A stretch of DNA of 64,000 nt from Alphaproteobacteria bacterium (GCA_017308475.1 JAFKEU010000005.1:372001-436000); one strand, 5' to 3'; shown: positions 9,138 to 18,091, counted from the stretch's first letter. Notes: generated by a model from the sequence alone, not told the origin. Translations and numbers: made by a program.

Positions 9138-9478
9138 CGGGCCAATGCCGCGCGCAGGCTGAAGCCGGTAAGCCCCAGCGCCACCAGCGCGAAGGAGGCC
9201 ACACGCGGGTCCAACAGGTTGCCGATCAGAAGGCCGAAGCCCAGCGCCACCACCACATAGGCAACAGAGGCGGCAGCCGCCACCCAGGCCAGTCCCCTGT
9301 CATTGGGCCGGTCCGCGCGCAGCAGATTGATCGCCGCCACCAGCAGGATCACCAGCGTGCCGTTCAGCGCCCAGAATCGCGCATGCGGCTGGTCACGATA
9401 AAATTGCAGCGACCCGAATGTGTGCCCGCAGGCCCCAAGCACCAGGAGCGCAGACAGGCCGCGATCGATCCATTTCAT
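9134..9478 (-). CDS. Small membrane protein, four predicted helices
   Basis: A 114-residue protein opening MKWIDRGLSALLVLGACGHTFGSL. Hydrophobic segments lie at about 8-22, 38-53, 63-82 and 90-108, giving four membrane helices. Its last 4 bases overlap the convergent neighbour. The frame stays open upstream, and an ATG at 9657 has GGGGAG before it, but the extra 60 residues are Arg-, Gly- and Trp-rich and look non-coding, so I prefer 9478. Function unknown. Confidence 0.65.
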   Translation of the reverse strand: MKWIDRGLSALLVLGACGHTFGSLQFYRDQPHARFWALNGTLVILLVAAINLLRADRPNDRGLAWVAAAASVAYVVVALGFGLLIGNLLDPRVASFALVALGLTGFSLRAALAR

Positions 9479-9792
9479 GCGATGTCCCCAACCACTTGCG
9501 GCGGGGACTATCCGTCCGCCCCCAGGGCCTGTCCACGCCCCGGCGAAATTATTTTCGGCTTTGCCGTCCGCACGTTGGCGATGGTGGCGCCAGCCCGCCA
9601 ATCCACCGGCCCTTGCGCGCGGCCATACTGGCCCGATGAAGCGCGCGGCGGTCATGGCGAAGGCTCCCCTTATCCAACAGCCGGGGGAGGGGGGTGGGGA
9701 ATTCTTGCGCAAACGAATATTCGGAAAAAACGTTGACCGTCGGCATTTGCTGCTCGCGCGGCGGTCCAGGACGCTGCCCGCCTCTCCACGCC
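9479..9792. other. Gap, no supported gene
   Basis: About 310 bases between the small membrane protein and the end of the TPR-glycosyltransferase. Open frames exist on both strands but have poor composition and no convincing start. An AT-rich patch with short A-runs lies at 9716-9737, which could hold part of a terminator for the glycosyltransferase. Nothing else is evident. Confidence 0.3.
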
Positions 9793-11544
9793 TTATCCCG
9801 CGGCAAACGCCGCCAGTTCTTCGGCCACCCGCGGCATCAGGGAATTCCAGTCGCCGAATTTCTCCGGCCAGAACACCTTCGTATCCGCATACCAGGGATA
9901 TTCCGCCGTTCCCAGCTGCGGCCAGGTGCGGCCGGCGGTGACAAACCAGGTCTTTGCTCCCACCGCTCCGGCGGTGGCACCTGCCGCGGTGGGCGCCGAA
10001 AGCACCAGGTCCAGCGCCGCGCACAAGGCGGCCGTGCCGTCGATATCGTCCCGCAGGTCCAGTCCCTCGATCTGGTGGATGGTCACGCCGGACTTCTCGG
10101 CCGCGCGCGCCAGTTCGGCGGCGCAATCGCCGTACTGAAGATTGACGAAGCTGATGCCCGCGGTCTTCAGGATGGGGCCCCAATGGTCGATGGGAGAAAA
10201 ATATTTCGCGCGCTTGGCGCCCAGCATCATCGAACGCCAGCACAGGCCGGCCTTCCTCCCCGGCAAGGCGGCCAGCTTCTGCCTGAAGTCTTCTACCCGC
10301 GCCGGATCGGGCACCAGGAAAGCCTCATGCCGGAAATCAGACAGCGACTTGCGGAAATGCTGCAGGGCCGTGCCCATCGGTGCCCACAGGTCGGGCGCAT
10401 TGTCCTTGGCGGCAAAGGGAATGAGGCGCAGCGCCTTGTTGCCGTCCGGGTCTATCAGGGTGCGGTCATCATAGGTACCGACCTGCGCCGCCGGGAAGCT
10501 GCGCTGGAACAGCGGCACCAGCCGCGGATCGACTGCGATCTGCAGCTTTCCGGTTTCGCCGACTGCCTTCTGGATGTCGGGCAGCACATTGGCGAACATG
10601 AATTCATCGCCCAGGCCCTGTTCGCCCACGATCAGGATGGTCTTGCCCGCCAGCTCTTCGCCCTTCCACTGCGGGGCTTCGATCATGTGGTGCAGATAGG
10701 CGCGAAAGCGCGTGTCGTTACGGATCTCATAGGCGTGGAAGCCCTCTTCCAGGTGGCCGGCGCCAATCAGGCAGATGCTGCGCGAATGACTGGTCTCGCG
10801 GCGCTCGGTGGGATCGACTGCCCGCTCCAGCGCCAAGTCATAGGATTGCAGCGCCTCCTCCAGCTTGCCCAGATGCTGATAGGCATAGCCCAGATTGTGA
10901 TAGGCGCGGGCAAAGCCGGGCTGAAGCCGCGCGGCTTCCTCATAGAAGACCAGGCTTTCGTCGGCGCGGCCTTCCTCGGCCAGCACGGTGGCCAGCGAAT
11001 TCCACAGGATCGCCTCGCCCGGCATGCGGTAGAGCGCGGCGCGCAGCGTATCGATGGCGGTCGTCGGGTCGCCCATGTCGCACTGGACCGAACCCAGATT
11101 GTTGTAGCCCAACGGAGAATCGGGGCAGGCCGCGATATAAAGCTGGAACAGCTTGGCCGCGCCTTCCGTCAGCTTCAGGTTCCAGGCGGTCAGCCCCAGA
11201 TTGATCAGCAGTTCGGGATCTTCCGGATCGAGCTGGAAGGCGCGTTCATAGGTCACCAGCGCCTTGTGAAGGTGACCCATCCGCTCCAGCGCCATGGCCA
11301 GCACATGGAAGGCCTTGGAATTCTCGCCGTCGGCCTCGGTCGATTTCAGCGCCCACTGGCCCGCCTTGGCGATGTCGCCCTTGCGCCAGTACCGGATCGC
11401 CCGCTTGAGAAGAAGGTTGGAGCGATGCCGCGCCTTTTCGCGGACGACCTCGCCGACAAGGTCCTCCAGCTTGGAAATGGCCTGCATGCGCGCGTCCACG
11501 CCGGACATTGTGTCGATGCTCGGAAGGGGCGCGGCATTGGCCAT
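9793..11544 (-). CDS. TPR-glycosyltransferase, FlmG-like, probable flagellin glycosylation
   Basis: A protein of about 583 residues. The N-terminal half contains TPR repeats from about residue 50 (KALVTYERAFQLDPEDPELLINLG, SPLGYNNLGSVQCDMGDPTTAI, FARAYHNLGYAYQHLGKLEEAL). The C-terminal half, from about 270, is a glycosyltransferase-like domain with ILIVGEQGLGDEFMFANVLPDI and a late LDLVLSAPTAAGATAGAVG. This is the architecture of Caulobacter FlmG, which binds flagellin through its TPRs and attaches a nonulosonic acid. It is divergent from flbT-flaF and the flagellins, supporting the same job. The start is uncertain (11544 or 11580). Confidence 0.82.
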   Translation of the reverse strand: MANAAPLPSIDTMSGVDARMQAISKLEDLVGEVVREKARHRSNLLLKRAIRYWRKGDIAKAGQWALKSTEADGENSKAFHVLAMALERMGHLHKALVTYERAFQLDPEDPELLINLGLTAWNLKLTEGAAKLFQLYIAACPDSPLGYNNLGSVQCDMGDPTTAIDTLRAALYRMPGEAILWNSLATVLAEEGRADESLVFYEEAARLQPGFARAYHNLGYAYQHLGKLEEALQSYDLALERAVDPTERRETSHSRSICLIGAGHLEEGFHAYEIRNDTRFRAYLHHMIEAPQWKGEELAGKTILIVGEQGLGDEFMFANVLPDIQKAVGETGKLQIAVDPRLVPLFQRSFPAAQVGTYDDRTLIDPDGNKALRLIPFAAKDNAPDLWAPMGTALQHFRKSLSDFRHEAFLVPDPARVEDFRQKLAALPGRKAGLCWRSMMLGAKRAKYFSPIDHWGPILKTAGISFVNLQYGDCAAELARAAEKSGVTIHQIEGLDLRDDIDGTAALCAALDLVLSAPTAAGATAGAVGAKTWFVTAGRTWPQLGTAEYPWYADTKVFWPEKFGDWNSLMPRVAEELAAFAAG

Positions 11545-11592
11545 GACTGTCTCGCGGGATCGGATTTGCGCGCCCATCAAAGCAATTCATGC

Positions 11593-11607
11593 TTAACCGC
11601 GTGTAAA
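11593..11607 (+). promoter_or_regulatory. CtrA-like box, one mismatch
   Basis: TTAA-CCGCGTG-TAAA, a TTAA-N7-TTAA pattern with one mismatch, in the divergent space between the TPR-glycosyltransferase and flbT. A further TTAACC half-site lies at about 11637-11642. Confidence 0.35.
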
Positions 11608-11686
11608 TAATGTCCGGTCATTGCGGCAGGTCTTTGTTAACCAAACCACGCCTATGGTCGGGGCGACGAACACGAAAAGGGGCGCC

Positions 11687-12082
11687 ATGCCGCTCAAACT
11701 GTCTTTGAAGCCGGGCGAGAAATTCGTGCTGAATGGTGCGGTCCTCGCCAATGGCGACAAGCGCACCAGCCTGGTGATTCAGAACAAGGCCTGTGTGCTG
11801 CGCGAAAAGGACATCCTGCAGCCCGAGGACGCCAATACCCCGGCCCGGCGCATCTATCTGGCTGTCATGATGATGTACCTGGACGGAGAGGCCAGCCAGG
11901 AACCCTACAACGAATTCGCCCTGCGCATGACCGAATTCATGGGCGCGATTCAGACCCCGTCAATCCTGTCGATGTGCGTGGACATCAGCCGCGATGTGGC
12001 TCTGGGCAATTACTACAAGGCCCTGATCGCCTGCCGCAAACTCTTTGAACCCGAACGGGAGCGTCTTTCCTATGAGCCTTAA
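11687..12082 (+). CDS. flbT: Flagellin post-transcriptional repressor FlbT
   Basis: A 131-residue FlbT. In Caulobacter it binds the 5' untranslated region of flagellin mRNA and promotes its decay until the hook is complete. The sequence MPLKLSLKPGEKFVLNGAV and the middle DILQPEDANTPARRIYLAVMMMYL are characteristic. The start at 11687 matches the family and has AAAAGG upstream. Its 3' end overlaps flaF by 11 bases, so the two are translated together. Confidence 0.93.
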   Translation: MPLKLSLKPGEKFVLNGAVLANGDKRTSLVIQNKACVLREKDILQPEDANTPARRIYLAVMMMYLDGEASQEPYNEFALRMTEFMGAIQTPSILSMCVDISRDVALGNYYKALIACRKLFEPERERLSYEP

Positions 12083-12419
12083 AGCCTATCAAAACGCCCA
12101 GGCCGCGACCGAAGATCCGCGCGTCACCGAATACCGGCTGTTCGGCCAGGTCACCGGCGCGCTGCTCAGCGCCAAGGAAAGCAATGCCGTCGGCACCCAG
12201 CTGATCGAGGCGATCGACTGGAACCGCCAGCTGTGGCGCACGCTTGCGGCCGACTGCATGGACGACCGCAACACCCTGACCCAGGATGTGCGCGCCAAGA
12301 TCATCTCGCTGTCGTTGTGGGTGTCGAAATATTCGCGAAGCGTGGCGCGCGAGAAGGCGCCGCTCGATCCCCTGATCGAGATAAACCGCACCATCATGCA
12401 GGGCCTGCAGGCCTCGTAA
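12072..12419 (+). CDS. flaF: Flagellar biosynthesis regulator FlaF
   Basis: A 115-residue FlaF, needed for flagellin synthesis or secretion and acting opposite to FlbT in Caulobacter. It opens MSLKAYQNAQAATEDPRVTEYRLFGQVTGAL, the conserved helical start, and later has ISLSLWVSKYSRSV. The ATG lies inside the flbT coding end, an 11-base overlap that implies translational coupling. A terminator follows directly. Confidence 0.93.
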   Translation: MSLKAYQNAQAATEDPRVTEYRLFGQVTGALLSAKESNAVGTQLIEAIDWNRQLWRTLAADCMDDRNTLTQDVRAKIISLSLWVSKYSRSVAREKAPLDPLIEINRTIMQGLQAS

Positions 12420-12437
12420 GACAGGCGCATACAGACA

Positions 12438-12479
12438 GGGGCCGGCCTTGCGTCATGCGAGGCTGGCCCTTTGCTTTTG
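12438..12479 (+). terminator. Terminator after flbT-flaF
   Basis: A hairpin with arms GGGCCGGCC and GGCTGGCCC (with G-T pairs) around a TCAT loop region, followed by TTTGCTTTTG. It closes the flbT-flaF unit before the flagellin promoter. Confidence 0.75.
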
Positions 12480-12501
12480 TTGCCGCCCCATGCTGCCGAT
12501 G

Positions 12502-12514
12502 GGCAAAAGATGCC
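12502..12514. promoter_or_regulatory. FlbD-like enhancer dyad for flagellin 1
   Basis: GGCA-AAAGA-TGCC, centred about 72 bases upstream of the sigma-54 element. It is the weakest of the dyads found before the sigma-54 promoters in this window, because the outermost C and G are not kept. Confidence 0.45.
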
Positions 12515-12579
12515 TAACCGGGGCTGCCCCCTGGCGAAAAATAACATCGAAAAATCAATGACTTGCCCGGTTAACTGCA

Positions 12580-12595
12580 TGGCACGGCGGTTGCA
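12580..12595 (+). promoter_or_regulatory. Sigma-54 promoter of flagellin 1
   Basis: TGGCACGGCGGTTGCA is a full match to the -24/-12 consensus, with GG and GC separated by exactly 10 bases. Transcription would begin near 12606, leaving a leader of about 60 bases before the ATG at 12668. Confidence 0.93.
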
Positions 12596-12667
12596 GTTCC
12601 TCGCGTGGGCCGAAATGCCCCAGGACAAGCAGAAAGCGCGTCCGCCACCAGGTAACGGAGAATGCCA

Positions 12668-13495
12668 ATGTCTTTTAGCGTCAACACCAACAACGGCGCG
12701 GCGATCGCGCTGCAGTATTTGAATCTGACTCAGGGTCAGCTCGACCAGACCCAGTCACATATCAATACCGGCCTGAAAGTCGCGTCGGCGAAGGATGATG
12801 GCGCGATTTATGCCATTGCCCAGAACCAGCGCGGCGACCTGGCCGGCTTTCAGTCCGTCATGAGCTCTCTGAACAACGGCTCGTCCGCGATCGATGTCGC
12901 CCTTTCCGCGGGCCAGTCGATCTCTGACCTGCTGATCCAGATGAAGCAAAAAGCATTGTCCGCGGCTGACCCATCGCTCGATACGGCGAGCCGTCAGGCG
13001 CTCAATGCCAATTTCACCGCCCTTCGCGATCAGATATCCACGATCGTGAAGAACGCCGTGTTCAACAACTTCAATCTGGTCGATGGTTCCACCACCAAGA
13101 TTCAGGCTCTGGCTTCGGCCGACGGCTCGCGCCGCATAACCGCCGCCGCCCAGAATCTGAGCCTGTCCGGCACCATCGTGACCCTCAAATCGACTGCCAC
13201 GGTCTCGACCCAGACGAAAGCCTCGGCCCTGATCGGTACGATCCAGACCTCGCTCGCCAACGTGAACGCGGCCCTTGCCAAATTGTCCAGCGGCGCGGCG
13301 AAGTTCTCGATCCAGTCGACCTTCAGCCAGAAACTGTCGGATACCCTGACCAGCGGCCTGGGCAACCTGGTCGACGCCAACATGGCGCAGGAAAGCGCCA
13401 AGTTGCAGGCTCTGCAGGTCAAGCAGCAGCTGGGCGTTCAGGCTCTGTCGATAGCCAACCAGTCGCCGCAGACCATCCTGTCGCTGTTCAAATAG
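12668..13495 (+). CDS. Flagellin 1
   Basis: A 275-residue flagellin with conserved D0/D1 ends and almost no variable domain. The N-terminus MSFSVNTNNGAAIALQYLN and the C-terminus, ending in QTILSLFK, form the coiled-coil core; FNNFNLVDGS lies mid-protein. The start at 12668 rather than 12662 is set by GGAG 7 bases upstream and by the identical N-terminus of flagellin 2. The many Ser and Thr residues in the centre are likely glycan sites for the TPR-glycosyltransferases nearby. It has its own sigma-54 promoter and terminator. Confidence 0.95.
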   Translation: MSFSVNTNNGAAIALQYLNLTQGQLDQTQSHINTGLKVASAKDDGAIYAIAQNQRGDLAGFQSVMSSLNNGSSAIDVALSAGQSISDLLIQMKQKALSAADPSLDTASRQALNANFTALRDQISTIVKNAVFNNFNLVDGSTTKIQALASADGSRRITAAAQNLSLSGTIVTLKSTATVSTQTKASALIGTIQTSLANVNAALAKLSSGAAKFSIQSTFSQKLSDTLTSGLGNLVDANMAQESAKLQALQVKQQLGVQALSIANQSPQTILSLFK

Positions 13496-13522
13496 CAGTC
13501 ATACGCCCGTCGAGGGGCACCG

Positions 13523-13556
13523 AAAGGGCGATGCGAAGGCATCGCCCTTTTCTTTT
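13523..13556 (+). terminator. Terminator after flagellin 1
   Basis: A strong intrinsic terminator: stem GGGCGATGC / GCATCGCCC with a GAAG loop, followed by TTTTCTTTTT. Confidence 0.93.
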
Positions 13557-13690
13557 TGCGCACGCCTGCGCGCCGGCGATTAACAAGCCTTCACCGTGCC
13601 CTGCTTCGCGGTGATACAGGTTTTTCCAGCAATTCCGGGCCCTTGGTGGCCGCGCATTTTCTGAAAAGTGGAATCTTTTGCCGCCTGATG

Positions 13691-13756
13691 CGGCAGTTGT
13701 TGCCGGGTGGCGGCAGAATTTGCCGGGCGGCTTCTGCTGGCCGGCAAACCTCGCCG
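13691..13756. promoter_or_regulatory. Triple FlbD-like enhancer upstream of flagellin 2
   Basis: Three dyads of the form CGGCA-N5-TGCCG: 13691-13705 (CGGCAGTTGTTGCCG), 13711-13725 (CGGCAGAATTTGCCG) and a degenerate one at 13742-13756 (CGGCAAACCTCGCCG). The first two are 20 bases apart and the third 31 further on, close to whole helical turns. They resemble, from memory, the ftr sites bound by the Caulobacter activator FlbD. Confidence 0.65.
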
Positions 13757-13811
13757 GATCGGATTTTCCGACGCTGCACAAAATCGATGCTTAAGCGATT
13801 CTGAATTCCAA

Positions 13812-13828
13812 GCGGCACAAGCCTTGAA
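13812..13828 (+). promoter_or_regulatory. Possible sigma-54 promoter of flagellin 2
   Basis: GCGGCACAAGCCTTGAA keeps the -24 GGCAC and the spacing but has TTGA in place of TTGC at -12. The three enhancer dyads 55-120 bases upstream support it. The rest of the 390-base gap between the flagellin genes holds the flagellin 1 terminator, these elements and a small CGGGC / GCCCG hairpin (13840-13854) in the leader. Confidence 0.45.
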
Positions 13829-13888
13829 ATGTGGTCGCGCGGGCAAAATGCCCGAGAGCACTGCTCAAAACCAGAACGGAGAGACCAC

Positions 13889-14716
13889 ATGTCCTTTAGC
13901 GTCAACACCAATAACGGCGCCGCGATTGCGCTGCAGTATCTGTCGGCCACCCAGGGTCAGTTGAACCAGACCCAGTCGGCCATCAACAGCGGCTTCAAGG
14001 TTGCCAATGCCCGCGATGACGGCGCGATCTATGCGATCGCCCAGAACCAGCGCGGTCAGGTTGCCGGCTACCAGGCCGTCATGAGCTCCATCAACAATGC
14101 GACCTCCGCGGTCGATGTGGCCCTTTCCGCCGGCCAGTCGATTTCGGACCTGCTGATCCAGATGAAGCAGAAGGCGCTTTCCGCCGCCGACTCCTCGCTG
14201 GATACCGCCAGCCGTCAGGCCCTGAATGCCAACTTCACCGCGCTGCGTGACCAGATCACCACCATCGTGAAGAACGCGGTGTTCAACGGCTTCAATCTGG
14301 TGGACGGTTCGACCACCCAGATCACGGCTCTGGCCAGCGCCGACGGCAGCCGCCGCATCACCACTTCGGCCCAGAAGCTGGCCCTGTCGGGTACGATCGT
14401 GACGGTGAAGTCCACCTCCACGATCTCGACCCAGGCCAAGGCCTCGACCCTGGTCGCCACGATCCAGTCCTCGCTCACCAACGTCAACTCGGCGCTCGCC
14501 AAGCTGTCGGCCGGTGCGGCGAAGTTCTCGATCCAGGGCACCTTCGCCCAGAAGCTGTCGGACACCCTGACCCAGGGTATCGGCAACCTGGTCGACGCCA
14601 ACATGGCGCAGGAAAGCGCCCAGTTGCAGGCCCTGCAGGTCAAGCAGCAGCTGGGTATTCAGGCGCTGTCGATCGCCAATCAGGCGCCGCAGACCATACT
14701 CTCCCTGTTCCACTAA
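13889..14716 (+). CDS. Flagellin 2
   Basis: A 275-residue paralogue of flagellin 1, equal in length and collinear without gaps, with differences scattered through the protein. It starts with the same MSFSVNTNNGAAIALQYL and ends TILSLFH. GGAGAG precedes the ATG. Both copies keep QMKQKALSAAD and RQALNANFTALRDQI. Separate promoter structures suggest the two filament proteins are expressed at different levels or times. The Ser/Thr-rich centre (TIVTVKSTSTISTQ) differs most between copies and may be the glycosylated face. Confidence 0.95.
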   Translation: MSFSVNTNNGAAIALQYLSATQGQLNQTQSAINSGFKVANARDDGAIYAIAQNQRGQVAGYQAVMSSINNATSAVDVALSAGQSISDLLIQMKQKALSAADSSLDTASRQALNANFTALRDQITTIVKNAVFNGFNLVDGSTTQITALASADGSRRITTSAQKLALSGTIVTVKSTSTISTQAKASTLVATIQSSLTNVNSALAKLSAGAAKFSIQGTFAQKLSDTLTQGIGNLVDANMAQESAQLQALQVKQQLGIQALSIANQAPQTILSLFH

Positions 14717-14724
14717 GCCGTGGC

Positions 14725-14759
14725 ATGGACGGCGCCCCATTCTTCGGGGCGCCGTCCAT
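14725..14759. terminator. Hairpin between convergent flagellin 2 and the glycan operon
   Basis: Near-perfect stem ATGGACGGCGCCCC / GGGGCGCCGTCCAT with a loop of about 7 bases. There is no T-run on either side, so it may act as a bidirectional or Rho-assisted terminator and mRNA stabiliser. The remaining bases to 14873 show nothing else. Confidence 0.65.
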
Positions 14760-14873
14760 CGCCAACCGATGCCGGGGGACCGTAAGAATACGGCCCCTGC
14801 CCCGGGGCGAAGGGAACTTATTCTGGTGGGAATGCAAGGGGTGTGGGCATGTGCCCGCGCCCCTTGCAGCTTT

Positions 14874-16874
14874 TCAGGCGGCGCTCACGCAAAAACGGAA
14901 GCGCCGCGAGCCGGGCATGAAATCGGCCGGCTTGCGCGTGTCATCGAGCTCCAGCGCCGAAAGCTGCAGCTGGCAGAACAGGCTTTCGGTTCCGTCCGCG
15001 CGCCGCGCCGGCCGATGGGTGAGAAGCCCCAGAAGCGGTGCGCAGCAGCGGTCAACCTCGACGCGCAGGGCCGCACGGCCATCGCTGATCTCGGCCCAGC
15101 CCTCGGTCATGCCCAGTCCAAAGCTGGACGAAACCAGGAATGATACCGGCGCGCCATGGTCGATCGTCTGTCCGGCCAGCGCGAAGCGCTCGGCCGCGCC
15201 GCCATTGTTGGTGGAGAGCCAAAGCCTCTTAAAGTCGAAGGCATCGGGCAAAAGGGTGAAATGGCCCAGGCGCAGCACGCCCTTGTCCCAGCTGCTCCAG
15301 TTGAACAGAAGGTCGAACTCCACCCGCGGGCTGCCGCCGCAAAACCGCATCCGCTTTTCGATCGTGCCGCGCGGCGTCTGGATGTGCCCTTCCACCAGCA
15401 CATCGCCTGCCGCATTTTCCGCGATGCGTGTGTCCGCCCAGTCCAGGTCTGTGGTTTTGTGTTCGCCGGGCGCTTCCCACACACAGTCGCCGGTGTACCA
15501 GTCGGCCTGCAGCGCGATGTCGCCGAAAAAGCCGTGCGGCAGCCCCCCCAGCACGGGTCGTGCGTGCCCGGAGAAATGCAGGCTCGAAAGCGCAAGACCG
15601 CGGCGCCGGTCCAGCCGCGCCGACAGTGTCGCCGTTTTGATGTCGATATGACGATCCGCGACGGCCGGCGTTGACAGCGGTGCAGGCTTGCCCGCCGCGG
15701 CGATGCCCCAGCGGGCATCGGCCGCCTTCAGGCGTTCGGCAAAGCCGGTCCAGCGCTTCCCGGTCAGATGCGTGCGAAAATCGCTGGCCCACAGATAGCA
15801 AAGTTCTTTCCAGTCGGCCTTGCTCTCATCGGCCGCCATGCCGCGATAGATGCGTTCGCAGGCGGCGTTGACCGCCAGATTGTCCCGTCCCGTCACCGCC
15901 CAGCGCGCCAGATTGTATTTGCGCTGCTTCTTGACCGGCACCGGACAGGCCGCGCTTTCCAGCACAAGCGCCTGGCCGGCGCCCGGCCGGTCCAGAATAT
16001 CCAGCACGCGCGATGGCGCCACGAATGCCGCGCCGTCTTCGCGCACCGCGGCAAAGGCGGCGGCCAGGCGGTCCCATTCCCCGCCGCTGAGTTTTTCCTC
16101 GGTCTTGAAGCGGCCGGGGCGGAAATCGAAAATTTCTGCATCGCTGGCATAAAGACAAAGGGCACGGGCACTTTGCGCGCGCGCCTTGCCGCGAACGAAA
16201 TCACGATAGACGTCCAGGCCTGTGTCGCCATGAGCCAGCCGCTGGAGTTGCTGGAAGGCGGCGGTATTGCTCCACAACAGCGCGATCCGGCGGCCATCGG
16301 GCCCCACGGCGTATTGCGGCAGAAAGGCCGTCTCCCCATGCCATTCGGGATGCTGGCTGGCGGGATTGTCGAAATCCATGATCAGGGCGTCGAATCCGGC
16401 ATCGGCATAAAGCCCCACCAGGCCGCCGGCATAGGCCTGCTCGTTGACCAGGGCAAGGCGGGGACGCATGCCCAAAAGGCGCTGATAGACCTCAAGTCCC
16501 AAACGCAGATTTTCGCGGGTCACCCGCGCGGGCACCAGCGGCCCGATCATCTGGCTGTAGCCCGAACCGATCAGTTCGATTTCGCCCCGCGCTATGGCGG
16601 CGCGCGCCGCTTCGATCCAGGCCGGATCGCGGGCCGAGATTTCCTCCAGCGTATAGCCGCTGATCTCCATGCCCAGCGGGCCGTGTGCCGCCGCCAGCTT
16701 CAGGAGCGGCCAGTAGCAATTGGCGATCATTGCGTCACGGCGCTCTTCCTCGATCGAGGAGAAGGCCAAATTCAGATGAAAGAATGCAAAAACTTGAAAG
16801 GTGGTCGCGCCGGAAGGCCCTCCGCCTTGCTCCGGGTTTCCGGACGCTCCGGGGACGGAGAACGGCGCATTCAT
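14874..16874 (-). CDS. GH57-like glycoside hydrolase family protein
   Basis: A 666-residue protein with an N-terminal GH57-type barrel: FFHLNLAFSSIEEERRDAMI, then LGMEISGYTLEEI, IELIGSGYSQMIGPL and LVNEQAYAGGL. A beta-rich C-terminal half follows (ALSSLHFSGHARPVLGG). GH57 enzymes act on alpha-glucans, but divergent members appear in surface-glycan clusters, where a trimming or transfer role is possible. It is last in the eight-gene minus-strand operon and overlaps the ATP-grasp stop by 4 bases (ATGA). No signal peptide, so it is cytoplasmic. Substrate unknown. Confidence 0.75.
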   Translation of the reverse strand: MNAPFSVPGASGNPEQGGGPSGATTFQVFAFFHLNLAFSSIEEERRDAMIANCYWPLLKLAAAHGPLGMEISGYTLEEISARDPAWIEAARAAIARGEIELIGSGYSQMIGPLVPARVTRENLRLGLEVYQRLLGMRPRLALVNEQAYAGGLVGLYADAGFDALIMDFDNPASQHPEWHGETAFLPQYAVGPDGRRIALLWSNTAAFQQLQRLAHGDTGLDVYRDFVRGKARAQSARALCLYASDAEIFDFRPGRFKTEEKLSGGEWDRLAAAFAAVREDGAAFVAPSRVLDILDRPGAGQALVLESAACPVPVKKQRKYNLARWAVTGRDNLAVNAACERIYRGMAADESKADWKELCYLWASDFRTHLTGKRWTGFAERLKAADARWGIAAAGKPAPLSTPAVADRHIDIKTATLSARLDRRRGLALSSLHFSGHARPVLGGLPHGFFGDIALQADWYTGDCVWEAPGEHKTTDLDWADTRIAENAAGDVLVEGHIQTPRGTIEKRMRFCGGSPRVEFDLLFNWSSWDKGVLRLGHFTLLPDAFDFKRLWLSTNNGGAAERFALAGQTIDHGAPVSFLVSSSFGLGMTEGWAEISDGRAALRVEVDRCCAPLLGLLTHRPARRADGTESLFCQLQLSALELDDTRKPADFMPGSRRFRFCVSAA

Positions 16875-18091
16875 GCCGTGCGGATCCGGATCAGCGCCAA
16901 CGCATCATTGGCCGCCTTCAGCGCGGCGTCGTGGGTGTCGCCGGTGGCCAGCACCATCGCGGCGCTGGGTCGCTTGTCGCCGGCCGGCGGGATTACATCG
17001 CCGGGCCGGGCAGTGACCACGACCTCGGCGATGCCTGGGATCCTGCGCGCGTCCTCCTCGCCCGTCACGCCCATCACCGTGCCGGGTTCGGGAAAGGTAT
17101 AGCGCTGAACCACCGGCATTTGCCGGCGCGGGGTCAGTTCTTCCGGCGAAACCGCCTCGCCCAGCGCCAGGCGAATGGCGGCGCCTATGAAGTCCACACC
17201 GGTGTTGAGCGGTATCTCGCGGGTACAGAAAAAGCCGCCCGACAGGCGCGCCGCCAGCTCGATCACATAGGGCTCGCCATCATGCACCACGATATCGCCC
17301 TTGACCGTGCCGGTCGTCACGCCAAGAGCGGATGCGGCGCGGCCGACCAGGTCCTTGACCTTGTCCTGGATGCCGGCGGGAAGATGACTGGGCAGATCGC
17401 CGCCATTCTCGATGAAGAAGGGCGCATAGCGTTCCAGATATTCGTAATTGCGGTCCGAGAAGCCGGGCGTATAGCACACCCCGTTCATCACGATGCTTTC
17501 GGTCGACACCTGCGGGCCGGGCAGATACTGCTCCACCATCACCCGCTCGCTGGGCGAATGGCTGCGCGCCAGCATGAAGGCCGCGGTCAGGTCGGCCACC
17601 TGGGCGACGCGCTGCACGCCGCGCGAACCGCGCGAATCCACCGGCTTGATCACCAGGTCCTTGCCGCGCTCGATGGCGATGCGCTGCAATTCCTGGGGGG
17701 TGGATACTTCGGCGAACCAGGGAATTGCCACGCCCGCGCTGCGGAAGGCTTTCTTCATCGCCAGCTTGTCGCAAGCCAGTTCCGCCACGTGTACCGGAAT
17801 GCCGGGCAGGCGCAGGCGCTGGGCTACCGTGGCGGCGGTGACCGGCGCATCGGCCGCCACACACAGCACCCCGTCGATCCTGCGGATCTTGCGGCTGTAG
17901 CGTTCTGCGGCAGCCGCCGTCTCGGACGGGCCATAGACATCCGCGATCAGGCAGGAATCGGCAAAGGCGAAGCCGGGCGCGGTGGGATCGCGGTCGGAAA
18001 CGACGACGGTATAGCCCATCTCCTTTGCGCGGCGGGCCGCGTCGGCGGCCTCGATGCCGCCGGAGATGATCAGGAGTGTCTTCTTCTCCAT
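16871..18091 (-). CDS. ATP-grasp ligase (carbamoyl-phosphate synthase-like fold)
   Basis: A 406-residue ATP-grasp protein. The N-terminal part has KTLLIISGGIEAADAARRAKEMG. The ATP-binding region has DLVIKPVDSRGSRGVQRV, and the metal site is seen in PYVIELAARLSGGFF. Such enzymes join a carboxylate to an amine or thiol through an acyl phosphate. In this operon it could acylate an amino sugar or attach an amino acid to a glycan precursor; that is inference. Its start overlaps the SDR stop by one base and its stop overlaps the GH57-like start. Confidence 0.85.
   Translation of the reverse strand: MEKKTLLIISGGIEAADAARRAKEMGYTVVVSDRDPTAPGFAFADSCLIADVYGPSETAAAAERYSRKIRRIDGVLCVAADAPVTAATVAQRLRLPGIPVHVAELACDKLAMKKAFRSAGVAIPWFAEVSTPQELQRIAIERGKDLVIKPVDSRGSRGVQRVAQVADLTAAFMLARSHSPSERVMVEQYLPGPQVSTESIVMNGVCYTPGFSDRNYEYLERYAPFFIENGGDLPSHLPAGIQDKVKDLVGRAASALGVTTGTVKGDIVVHDGEPYVIELAARLSGGFFCTREIPLNTGVDFIGAAIRLALGEAVSPEELTPRRQMPVVQRYTFPEPGTVMGVTGEEDARRIPGIAEVVVTARPGDVIPPAGDKRPSAAMVLATGDTHDAALKAANDALALIRIRTA

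Noticed and set aside
9134-10243. A 369-codon minus-strand frame that spans the small membrane protein and the region above it
   Set aside because: Only the last 114 residues (from 9478) look like protein; the rest shadows the TPR-glycosyltransferase gene or is Arg/Gly-rich intergenic sequence.
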